5,057 bases of DNA from Betaproteobacteria bacterium (GCA_007280315.1 QYQC01000040.1:1-5057), one strand, 5' to 3'; shown: positions 1-5,057, counted from the first letter of the stretch. Translations and numbers: made by a program. Notes: generated from the sequence alone by a model not told the origin.

Positions 1-717
1 ATTGATGTCTTCGCCCAACTCTTCCGCGGCGATCGCCAGTTTCGACAGCGGACCGGTCACCCAGTGCACCGCGATCAGCGACAGCGCAATTACGCTTCCC
101 AGAAGGATCGACAGCGTCAGGCCGAGCCGCAGCGGCACCGCGGTCGCCTGCGGCGAAACGTAGGAATCAAAAGTTACCCAGGTACTGTCGCGCAGCGCGA
201 TCTGTACGGTGAAAAACGTGCCTCCGGGAGAAAAGCCCGGACCCATGCCGCGCTCCATGCTTCGGCCTTGCATCATCGGCATCATGGCCATCCCGGGAAG
301 CTCCGGCGGTCCCCCGCGCGGCCCAGGGCGAAAGCTCGCCGGAGCGTCCTCGAGCCGGACCACGTTTACCTGCGCATTCTCGCCGAGGGCGAAGCGCAAT
401 ACCGCGGTAAACATCGAATGCGCAAAATCGTTCTCGCCGGATCCCGTGCGCGCAGTGATCCGGGGCCGGTCGAGGGACACGGTCAGCGGCGGCGCATCGA
501 ACACCGCGACGACTTTATGGCGTTCCGCCGCAGGCAGCGAATCGAGCAGCTTGACGATGTCCGAGATCTGCTGCGCCAGGCGCATGCCGCCGGCGCGATA
601 GAGCAGCTGGTCGCGTTCGGCCAGATTGATATAGGCGGTGGCGAACTGCACCAGGATCAGGCCGCCGAGCAGGATCAGAACCAGCCTGCCGAACAGACTG
701 CGCGGTAGCAGACGCAT
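1..717 (-). CDS. Sensor histidine kinase, N-terminal part (cut by left edge)
   Basis: This is the first 239 codons of a membrane sensor kinase, read without a stop from the ATG at 717 to the window edge. Residues about 9-29 form a first membrane helix. Residues about 30-197 should be a periplasmic sensor domain, and about 198-220 a second membrane helix. A HAMP-like linker starts at about 220 (VTGPLSKLAIAAEELGEDIN). The H-box and ATPase domains would lie outside the window. The ATG shares one base with the stop of the response regulator (TAATG), and a GAGGTG ribosome site lies 8 bases upstream, so the two are translationally coupled partners. The kinase should autophosphorylate and pass phosphate to Asp55 of that regulator. 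An oddity is a methionine-rich, proline/glycine-rich stretch at residues 143-158 (M143, M145, M146, M148, M149, M154, M158) in the periplasmic part. The signal sensed is unknown. The kinase call rests on topology, HAMP start and gene pairing, not on a visible catalytic domain. Confidence 0.88.
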   Translation of the reverse strand, partial: MRLLPRSLFGRLVLILLGGLILVQFATAYINLAERDQLLYRAGGMRLAQQISDIVKLLDSLPAAERHKVVAVFDAPPLTVSLDRPRITARTGSGENDFAHSMFTAVLRFALGENAQVNVVRLEDAPASFRPGPRGGPPELPGMAMMPMMQGRSMERGMGPGFSPGGTFFTVQIALRDSTWVTFDSYVSPQATAVPLRLGLTLSILLGSVIALSLIAVHWVTGPLSKLAIAAEELGEDIN

Positions 718-1439
718 TATCGCTTCACCTCGACCGGCACGGCGAGCACGTAGCCCTCGCCGCGCACCGTTTTGATGATGCGCGGATCGGCGGGGTCGTC
801 GCCCAGGCGGTGCCGCAGCCGGCTCACTTGGATGTCGATGCTGCGATCGAGCGGGTCGGCGTCGTGGCCCTTGGACAACAGCATGAGCTGGTCGCGCGTG
901 AGCACGTGATTGGGGTGGCTGAGAAAAATCCGCAGCAGCTGGTACTCGTTGCCGCTAAGGGACGTGACCACGCCCCCGGGTGACACCAGGTGCCGCGCCA
1001 CCGTATCCAGGCGCCAGCCCGCGAACGCGATGCCGCGCGCGTCGTCGGCGCGCAGATTGCGCGGCAGGCTGCGGGTGCGCCGCAGCACGCTCTTGATGCG
1101 TGCGAGCAGTTCGCGCGGACTGAACGGTTTTGCCAGGTAATCGTCGGCGCCCATCTCCAGGCCGACGATGCGGTCGGTTTCCTCGCCGCGGGCGGTGAGC
1201 ATGATCACCGGGGTATCCGAATCGGCGCGCAGCTTGCGGCACAGCGTCAGCCCGTCCTCTCCCGGCAGCATCAGATCGAGCACGATCAGATCCACCTTGC
1301 CGCGTGCGAGGGCGGCCCACATCGCCTTGCCGTCGGCGACGAGACCGGTCTCGTATCCGTTCTTGCGCAGGTAGTCCCCGAGCAGGCTGCGGATTTCGGC
1401 ATCGTCGTCGACGACCAGTATGTGGTCCGGCTGATCCAT
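717..1439 (-). CDS. OmpR-family two-component response regulator
   Basis: A 240-residue cytoplasmic DNA-binding response regulator of normal length for the OmpR/PhoB family. The receiver domain (about residues 6-120) shows the acidic cluster D11-D13, phospho-acceptor Asp55 in LIVLDLMLPGEDG, Thr82 in MLTARGEETDR, and Lys104 in YLAKPFSPRELLARI. The winged-helix domain (about 137-235) has the recognition-helix pattern DRSIDIQVSRLRHRLGDD and the closing wing motif IIKTVRGEGYVL. The ATG at 1439 is preceded by AAAGGA four bases upstream. The gene is first in an operon with the sensor kinase, which starts within its stop codon. Phosphorylation by that kinase is expected to promote dimerisation and binding to direct-repeat operators. 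The target genes cannot be read from the sequence. The regulator is divergent from the ArsR-family gene, and nothing in the window shows that it controls the sulfur operon. No anomalies seen. Confidence 0.95.
   Translation of the reverse strand: MDQPDHILVVDDDAEIRSLLGDYLRKNGYETGLVADGKAMWAALARGKVDLIVLDLMLPGEDGLTLCRKLRADSDTPVIMLTARGEETDRIVGLEMGADDYLAKPFSPRELLARIKSVLRRTRSLPRNLRADDARGIAFAGWRLDTVARHLVSPGGVVTSLSGNEYQLLRIFLSHPNHVLTRDQLMLLSKGHDADPLDRSIDIQVSRLRHRLGDDPADPRIIKTVRGEGYVLAVPVEVKR
726..731 (-). promoter_or_regulatory. Ribosome binding site of sensor kinase
   Basis: GAGGTG on the minus strand lies 8 bases before the ATG at 717, inside the last codons of the response regulator. It fixes the kinase start and supports coupled translation across the one-base TAATG overlap. 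Confidence 0.65.
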
Positions 1440-1595
1440 ACGTTCCTTTATAACCGCGGACTCGTGCGGAGTGCGAAAAGTTTGTAGCGTAGTGTATCAA
1501 GCCGGGTTTTTCGATGCGTCAGCGTACAAAAAAGGCGGCGCGTGGCGGTCCATCCCCAGACGGCCAGTGACAGGCGATTCCGCTACACCGGATGA
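1440..1595. other. Divergent intergenic region, left part
   Basis: This gene-free stretch separates the response regulator (minus) from the ArsR-family promoter (plus). Next to the regulator, AAAGGA at 1444-1449 (minus) is its ribosome site. I find no convincing sigma70 promoter for the two-component operon. A TGTA motif occurs at 1483-1486 and again at 1493-1496, a 10-base step in the general style of OmpR-family direct-repeat sites, but it is too short to call. No RNA gene or open frame with coding character is visible. Confidence 0.6.
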
Positions 1596-1624
1596 TTGAT
1601 AATATGCGCAACTGCTTATATAGT
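1596..1624 (+). promoter_or_regulatory. Sigma70-like promoter of the ArsR-family gene
   Basis: A -35 element TTGATA (1596-1601, five of six consensus bases) and a -10 element TATAGT (1619-1624, five of six) are separated by 17 bases, the optimal distance. Transcription would begin near 1631, about 20 bases before the GTG start at 1650. An imperfect dyad (GATAATATGCG at 1598-1608 against CTTATATAGTC at 1615-1625, 7 of 11 paired positions) spans the spacer and -10. It is placed where an autoregulating ArsR-family repressor would bind. The promoter is read from sequence; the operator role is inference. Confidence 0.6.
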
Positions 1625-1640
1625 CGAAACAGAATTGACC

Positions 1641-1646
1641 GGAGGT
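1641..1646 (+). promoter_or_regulatory. Ribosome binding site that decides the ArsR-family start
   Basis: GGAGGT lies just before the GTG at 1650. The spacing is short (3 bases after GGAGGT, 4 after GGAGG), but the match to the anti-Shine-Dalgarno sequence is the strongest in this region. It favours GTG 1650 over the in-frame TTG at 1596, which has no ribosome site and falls in the -35 element. Confidence 0.7.
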
Positions 1647-1649
1647 GCA

Positions 1650-2015
1650 GTGGACAAGCTCGATCACGCGTTTGACGTTCTGGCTTCGTATTTCGGCGTG
1701 CTTTCAGAACCGACGCGCCTGCGCATCATGCACGCCATCTGCGAAGAGGAGAAAACCGTATCGCAGATCGTCGCGGAGCTCGGCGCCACGCAAACGAATA
1801 TCTCGCGACACCTGAACATGATGCACAGGAGCGGGGTGCTCGCCCGGCGCAAGGCGGGCAACCAGGTACATTACCGCGCCGCGGACGCGGCGATGGTCGA
1901 AATCTGCCGCAGCGTGTGCAGCCGCATCGCCACGCAACTCGACCAGAAGAAGCCCTTGCGCGGCGATCTGCTGCGCCTGATGCCGCGCGCAAAGTCAAAG
2001 AAGCGCGCGGCATGA
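1650..2015 (+). CDS. ArsR/SmtB-family transcriptional repressor
   Basis: A 121-residue winged-helix protein, the usual size for ArsR-family dimeric repressors that release DNA on binding a metal or oxidising sulfur species. Residues 8-30 match the family opening (FDVLASYFGVLSEPTRLRIMHAI), residues 36-60 the helix-turn-helix (TVSQIVAELGATQTNISRHLNMMHR), and 61-76 the wing (SGVLARRKAGNQVHYR). Cysteines are C31 in the N-terminal half and C86 and C90 in the C-terminal helix (MVEICRSVCSRI). There is no CxC metal motif of the classical ArsR or CadC type. One N-side and one C-side cysteine recall the dithiol persulfide sensors BigR, SqrR and YgaV, although the spacing here is shorter. The C-terminus is rich in Lys/Arg. 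The gene converges on a sulfur-type operon, which makes a sulfur-responsive repressor plausible. The ligand is inferred, not seen. An upstream in-frame TTG at 1596 would add 18 residues but is unlikely. Confidence 0.9.
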   Translation: MDKLDHAFDVLASYFGVLSEPTRLRIMHAICEEEKTVSQIVAELGATQTNISRHLNMMHRSGVLARRKAGNQVHYRAADAAMVEICRSVCSRIATQLDQKKPLRGDLLRLMPRAKSKKRAA

Positions 2016-2028
2016 CGCCGCGCGCTTC
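2000..2028. terminator. Hairpin terminator between convergent genes
   Basis: A perfect 12-bp inverted repeat (2000-2011, GAAGCGCGCGGC, and 2017-2028, GCCGCGCGCTTC) encloses a 5-base loop. The loop contains the TGA stop of the ArsR-family gene, so the left arm encodes its last residues. On the minus strand the stem is followed by a pyrimidine/T-rich run (TTTGACTTTG) suited to intrinsic termination of the rhodanese operon, whose last stop is at 2039. On the plus strand no T-run follows, so termination of the repressor transcript would be weaker or factor-assisted. Confidence 0.7.
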
Positions 2029-2038
2029 GCCTATTGCG

Positions 2039-3199
2039 CTACAGGACGATGCTGAAGGTTCCGTCGCCGGCGTAGCGTACCTTGGCATCCAGGAAATAGA
2101 TGTTCAGCTCGGCGCGCAGCAATTTCGCCGTATCGTAGGCTTCGCCGGAACGCGCGCCGGTGGCGCAGACGAACACGATTGGCCTGTCCGTGGGCAGGGA
2201 GGCGATTTTCTGCGCCAGCTCGGACAGGGGAATATTGATCGCCCCTTTTACTGTGCCTGCCGCGTACTCTTTCGCGTCGCGCACATCGACTACCAGCAGC
2301 GTGCCGGGACTCTCCTTTATGGTGCGCTCGAACCATGCGGTCGAAACTGAACCCTTCTCCTTGCCGGTCTCGACCCTGACGCTTGCTTGCGCATCGGCTC
2401 CAGCGGCGGCAGGCGCGGCTGCTGCCGTTTTGGGTGCGCCGTAAAGTTTCAGCCAGTCAGGATGGCCCATGGCGTAGGTCTTGACGTTGGTGTAGCCGAG
2501 CTTGCGCGCTTTTTCTGCAGAATTGCCGCTGAGCACGCATTCGAGTCCGCCGCAGTAGAAGATCAACTCGGCCGCCTTGTCCGCCGGCAGCTTGTCGCTG
2601 TGCTTGTCGAACTCGCTGTCGGAAATATTCAGCGCCGTGGGGATGATGCCGTCCTTGTCCACCACGCGCTTGGGCCGCGAATCGACCAGTGTGTAGGCGG
2701 CCTTCTCGTCGATCAGCTTCTTGATGTAGGCGCCTGCGACCGCGCCGACCTCGCCCTTGGCGACCCACTCCGGATAGCCGTTGGTGTACACCTTGACGTT
2801 GGTGTAGCCGAGCGCCTCGGCTTTCCTGGCCGAGTTATGGCTGAGCACGCATTCAGGGCCTTCGCAGTAATAGATCAGCAGCATGTTCTTGTCCTGCGGC
2901 AGCAGGCTCTGCATCTGCTCGAACTTGTCATCCGGAATGTTGATCGCGCCGGGAATGTGTCCGGGATTGAACTTGCGTCCGGTGGGCCGCGCGTCGATCA
3001 GCATCACGCCCTTCTTGGGCGGGATGTCAACCCACTGCTTGACGAAATCGTAGTCGACCAGGTGCTGGTAATAATTGGCCTGCGCGGCTTGCGTGCCTGC
3101 CGCCTGGGCCTGTGCCGGTGCAGTCCAAACGGCAGCGGGCAGCGCGACGGGCAGAGCCAGCATCAGCGCGACTACAAGGGTTTTCAGTTGTGTACGCAT
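2039..3199 (-). CDS. Exported protein with three rhodanese-like domains
   Basis: A 386-residue protein with a signal peptide (about residues 1-33, hydrophobic core LVVALMLALPVALPAAV, Ala-rich cleavage site), so it acts in the periplasm. Three rhodanese folds follow. Domain 1 is at about 44-150, with DARPTGRKFNPGHIPGAINI and active-loop cysteines C112 and C117 in YCEGPECVLSHNSA. Domain 2 is at about 152-252, with C216 and C221 in YCGGLECVLSGNSA. An Ala/Pro linker at about 257-272 leads to domain 3 at about 285-386, with the canonical loop CATGARS and Cys345. Rhodaneses carry sulfane sulfur as a cysteine persulfide and pass it to thiol or cyanide acceptors. Domains 1 and 2 are closely related duplicates; domain 2 has lost the usual GHIPGA (GIIPTA), so its activity may differ. 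The start at 3199 is set by AAGGAG six bases upstream and by the signal peptide; a longer frame upstream has neither. It is the last gene of the operon, 32 bases after the YeeE/YedE gene. Substrate and partner are inferred. Confidence 0.93.
   Translation of the reverse strand: MRTQLKTLVVALMLALPVALPAAVWTAPAQAQAAGTQAAQANYYQHLVDYDFVKQWVDIPPKKGVMLIDARPTGRKFNPGHIPGAINIPDDKFEQMQSLLPQDKNMLLIYYCEGPECVLSHNSARKAEALGYTNVKVYTNGYPEWVAKGEVGAVAGAYIKKLIDEKAAYTLVDSRPKRVVDKDGIIPTALNISDSEFDKHSDKLPADKAAELIFYCGGLECVLSGNSAEKARKLGYTNVKTYAMGHPDWLKLYGAPKTAAAAPAAAGADAQASVRVETGKEKGSVSTAWFERTIKESPGTLLVVDVRDAKEYAAGTVKGAINIPLSELAQKIASLPTDRPIVFVCATGARSGEAYDTAKLLRAELNIYFLDAKVRYAGDGTFSIVL
2480..2813. repeat. Internal repeat of rhodanese domains 1 and 2
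   Basis: A 22-base stretch is identical at 2480-2501 and 2792-2813, and a 15-base stretch is identical at 2528-2542 and 2840-2854. All lie in the same register within the coding sequence, about 312 bases (104 codons) apart. They encode the GYTNVK strand and the CVLS active loop. This records an in-frame duplication of one rhodanese domain and is not a mobile repeat. Confidence 0.85.
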
Positions 3200-3205
3200 G
3201 GCAAT

Positions 3206-3211
3206 CTCCTT
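3206..3211 (-). promoter_or_regulatory. Ribosome binding site of the triple rhodanese
   Basis: AAGGAG on the minus strand, six bases before the ATG at 3199. It decides this start, which also gives a normal signal peptide, against an in-frame start 41 codons upstream that would overlap the YeeE/YedE gene. Confidence 0.85.
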
Positions 3212-3231
3212 AGTGTCTACGAGGTGAAGCT

Positions 3232-4461
3232 TTACAGAATCGTGAATTTTTCCGTCGATTCGTTGTAGCGAATCAAGATGTACCAGAGCAACAGCAGTCC
3301 GAGTCCGACCAGAAGGGCCCATCCCCAGCCGCCCAGCATGTCAGGCAGATACGCCTGGATGCCGACCTTGGTGAATTCCAGGCCGTCCAGATTCACGTCG
3401 GGCGCCGTGATGTTCCAACGATGCATGAGGCCGGAGAAGGTCGAACCGCCCCAGGCGAAGAAGAACAGCGCCACCCAGAGCTTTAGATTGCCCTCGGCGG
3501 CGCGCCACATGGAGCCCGATGCGCAGCCGCCGGCGAAGACCATCCCCATGCCGAAAATCACGCCGCCGAGGAGTGAGCCCAGCCAGAAGGTCGGCGGAAT
3601 GGCAATGTAAGGATCGATTACTTTCTTCTGGAACAGCAGCGAGGCCAGTGGGATGCCGATCGCGAGGGCCAGGATCAGCGCCTTGGTCATGTCGCCCTCG
3701 GCCGTCATGAAGGGCTCGCGAAAACCGCGCGCGAAGCACAGGCGCGACCGGTGCAGGATGAAACCCATGGCAAAGCCGGCGACCACGATGATCGCGCGGC
3801 TGGCCACTTTCGTGTCTGCGGCGTACGCCCAGATTAGCGTCCAGGTGACGATTACCGCAACGATGAGGACACCGAACAGCGGATAGCGGCCGCGCGGCGC
3901 AGAGTCGCCCGAGGCCGGGACCTGCATGCCCCAGCTGATGTTGTCCAGCGTCCAGAGCAGGAGCTTCAGACCGGCGACCGCGCCTGCCGTAAGGCCCAGC
4001 GCCATCGTCCAGCCCGCTGGTGAAGAATGCAGCGCAGGCGTGAAGAAGCCGCCGGTGGTGCAGCCGCCGGCGAGCGAGGCGCCGATTCCCATCAGGATGC
4101 CGCCGAGGGCGCCCCATAGGTATTCGAGCTTCGGCGCGCGGCTAATGCGAAATTGACGCGACATCAGCGCCGCTGTGAACGCCCCCATCAGCAGCGTAAT
4201 GTCCATCAGCGACATGCGGTGCATCAGCGGGCTGTCGAGCTCGGTCCTGATCTTCAGCATCTCGCCCAGGCCGATCGCATTGTTCACCCAGTCGCCCCAC
4301 AGTTTGAGGCCGCCGAACACGCCCCAGAACAGGCCGCTCGTCATCAGCCCGAATATGACCATCACCAGCAGGATGGCGCCCAGGTAGGGCGACCACGGTT
4401 CGACGAATATGCGCTCGTAATCGGCCTTGAAGCCGCTGCGCCAGGCTGGACCTTCGCTCAT
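3232..4461 (-). CDS. YeeE/YedE-family (TsuA-like) sulfur-compound transporter
   Basis: A 409-residue polytopic inner-membrane protein with about ten hydrophobic helices. It has the two-fold internal repeat of full-length YeeE/YedE proteins: GASLAGGCTTGGFFTP (Cys134) in the first half and GMVFAGGCASGSMWR (Cys313) in the second, plus RSRLCFARGFREPF (Cys242). In the family member TsuA, conserved cysteines relay thiosulfate through the pore, so the cysteines here fit uptake of thiosulfate or another sulfur species. The ATG at 4461 is two bases after the stop of the cytochrome c gene; a GGGTG sequence nine bases upstream is a weak ribosome site and translation is probably coupled. An in-frame GTG at 4473 would add four residues and overlap the cytochrome gene. 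The next gene is the exported rhodanese, a common partner of YeeE/YedE proteins. The actual substrate cannot be read from the sequence; some relatives are linked to selenium use. Confidence 0.92.
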   Translation of the reverse strand: MSEGPAWRSGFKADYERIFVEPWSPYLGAILLVMVIFGLMTSGLFWGVFGGLKLWGDWVNNAIGLGEMLKIRTELDSPLMHRMSLMDITLLMGAFTAALMSRQFRISRAPKLEYLWGALGGILMGIGASLAGGCTTGGFFTPALHSSPAGWTMALGLTAGAVAGLKLLLWTLDNISWGMQVPASGDSAPRGRYPLFGVLIVAVIVTWTLIWAYAADTKVASRAIIVVAGFAMGFILHRSRLCFARGFREPFMTAEGDMTKALILALAIGIPLASLLFQKKVIDPYIAIPPTFWLGSLLGGVIFGMGMVFAGGCASGSMWRAAEGNLKLWVALFFFAWGGSTFSGLMHRWNITAPDVNLDGLEFTKVGIQAYLPDMLGGWGWALLVGLGLLLLWYILIRYNESTEKFTIL

Positions 4462-4463
4462 GC

Positions 4464-4856
4464 CTAGCTGCACCCGGCCGGTGAATCGCCGTCCTTGGCA
4501 CTCTTGTTCAGGAAGGCTTTGACGTCCTCGAGAAGCTCGTTCTCGGGCACGGCGGCAAATTTCGCGGCCGCCGCGTTCGTTGCCTTGATGCCGTCACGGT
4601 ATTGCTTGCTGAAGAAGTGCTTCACCGTGTCTTTGCCTTTGCCGTGCTTGTCGGTCTTGAAAACGGCCGCCCATTCCGCCTGGGTTTTGTCATTGGGGCC
4701 GATGGCTTTCTTCAGTTCGGCGGTGTGGCAGGTGGTGCACACCTGCCGGTAGTAGATGCGCCCGCGCTTCCAGTCACCGTCGTAGGCTTGCGCGGCGCTC
4801 ATCGCGCCGGCGGCCAGCATGAGTGCCATCAGGTTCAGTCCGAATTTGGATTTCAT
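4464..4856 (-). CDS. Small exported monohaem cytochrome c
   Basis: A 130-residue protein with a signal peptide (about residues 1-24, cleaved after AAQA) and one haem-binding motif, CTTCH (C40, C43, H44), so a periplasmic class I-like cytochrome c carrying electrons. The sequence after the motif (IGPNDKTQAEWAAVF) and a C-terminal helix (ENELLEDVKAFLNKSA) fit a small c-type fold. The mature part contains no methionine, so the usual distal Met ligand is absent. His71, His80 and the near-terminal Cys129 are the visible alternatives. CAGGAGA ends 7 bases before the ATG at 4856 and supports this start. The gene lies 57 bases after a b-type cytochrome gene and two bases before the transporter, so it likely exchanges electrons with the membrane cytochrome and with a sulfur redox partner in the periplasm. 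The partner is inferred. Confidence 0.93.
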   Translation of the reverse strand: MKSKFGLNLMALMLAAGAMSAAQAYDGDWKRGRIYYRQVCTTCHTAELKKAIGPNDKTQAEWAAVFKTDKHGKGKDTVKHFFSKQYRDGIKATNAAAAKFAAVPENELLEDVKAFLNKSAKDGDSPAGCS

Positions 4857-4863
4857 TTTTTAA

Positions 4864-4870
4864 TCTCCTG
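4864..4870 (-). promoter_or_regulatory. Ribosome binding site of cytochrome c
   Basis: CAGGAGA on the minus strand, 7 bases before the ATG at 4856. It sits in the 57-base gap after the cytochrome b gene. That gap shows no convincing promoter, consistent with one transcript from upstream. Confidence 0.75.
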
Positions 4871-4913
4871 TGCGTCGAATGATTGAATTCCCGTGCTGCC
4901 TGAAGGTCCGTCA

Positions 4914-5057
4914 TCACTTGACGAGGGCCGCAACCGGCTTGTCGGCTTCCACATCCTCCCAGCCGGTGATCATCGCCTTGATGTGGGCGAGCGGCGTATG
5001 GCCGGTGGTGGAGAGGTAGAGGTGACCAATCAGGAAAATCAGCATCATGAATGCCGC
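4914..5057 (-). CDS. b-type cytochrome, C-terminal end (cut by right edge)
   Basis: The last 47 codons of a gene running in from the right. They begin inside a hydrophobic helix (AAFMMLIFLIGHLYLSTTGH), continue with TPLAHIKAMITGWEDVE, and end with a short polar tail and two TGA stops in tandem (4914-4916 and 4911-4913). The pattern of a histidine in the last helix followed by TTGHTP and a KAMITG segment resembles the C-terminus of cytochrome b561 / Ni,Fe-hydrogenase-type b subunits (formate dehydrogenase gamma, thiosulfate reductase PhsC-like). These membrane dihaem proteins pass electrons between quinone and a periplasmic partner. His12 and His20 of the fragment are candidate haem ligands. 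It is followed by the small cytochrome c gene, its likely electron partner. With only the end visible, the subfamily and any catalytic subunit upstream cannot be determined. Confidence 0.72.
   Translation of the reverse strand, partial: AAFMMLIFLIGHLYLSTTGHTPLAHIKAMITGWEDVEADKPVAALVK

Noticed and set aside
64..708. Long plus-strand open frame (214 codons) opposite the sensor kinase
   Set aside because: It is Arg/Gln-rich with no recognisable domain, and the minus strand encodes a clear membrane sensor topology coupled to the regulator. It is an antisense shadow in GC-rich DNA.
1521..1545. A-run followed by GC-rich sequence considered as terminator or small RNA
   Set aside because: There is no stable inverted repeat next to the A-run and no promoter placed to make a transcript end here.
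2387..3268. Long plus-strand open frame (293 codons) opposite the rhodanese gene
   Set aside because: The minus strand has three rhodanese domains, a signal peptide and a strong ribosome site. The plus frame is a codon-phase mirror of these and shows no family features.
3200..3322. Longer start for the rhodanese protein (41 extra residues)
   Set aside because: It would overlap the end of the transporter gene and bury the signal peptide; AAGGAG precedes the ATG at 3199.
4462..4473. GTG start for the transporter at 4473
   Set aside because: It overlaps the cytochrome stop and has no ribosome site; the ATG at 4461 follows the stop by two bases. The difference is only four residues, so it is not fully excluded.
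1..5057. tRNA, rRNA, CRISPR array, insertion sequence or phage genes
   Set aside because: No tandem spaced repeats, terminal inverted repeats, transposase or integrase motifs, or cloverleaf-like segments were found; nearly all sequence is accounted for by the listed genes.

Overview
This window reads as bacterial chromosome, high in G+C (roughly 60% by eye) and densely coded. Gene style and protein families (OmpR-type two-component pair, ArsR-family repressor, YeeE/YedE transporter, exported rhodanese, small cytochrome c, b-type cytochrome) suggest a Gram-negative proteobacterium. A sulfur-metabolising or respiratory beta- or gammaproteobacterium is my best inference, but I cannot place the species.

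Layout. (1) Positions 1-1439, minus strand: a two-component operon. The OmpR-family response regulator (717-1439) comes first. A membrane sensor histidine kinase follows, sharing one base with it (TAATG); its N-terminal 239 codons are inside the window and its catalytic core lies beyond the left edge. (2) Positions 1440-1649: a divergent intergenic region with a good sigma70-like promoter reading right. (3) Positions 1650-2015, plus strand: a small ArsR-family winged-helix repressor. (4) Positions 2000-2028: a perfect 12-bp hairpin between the convergent repressor and rhodanese genes, probably a terminator. (5) Positions 2039-5057, minus strand: a tightly spaced operon, in transcription order the end of a b-type cytochrome (4914-5057, truncated by the right edge), a small exported monohaem cytochrome c (4464-4856), a YeeE/YedE transporter of the TsuA type (3232-4461), and an exported protein with three rhodanese domains (2039-3199).

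How the genes may work together. The cytochrome b/cytochrome c pair suggests electron exchange between the membrane and the periplasm. The triple rhodanese suggests periplasmic sulfane-sulfur handling, and the YeeE/YedE protein suggests import of thiosulfate or another sulfur species. The ArsR-family protein has one cysteine in its N-terminal half and two near its C-terminal helix, so it could sense (per)sulfide or a thiophilic metal and control the operon that converges on it. Each family assignment rests on visible motifs; the joint function as a periplasmic sulfur redox and uptake module is inference. No RNA genes, CRISPR arrays, insertion sequences or phage genes were seen.
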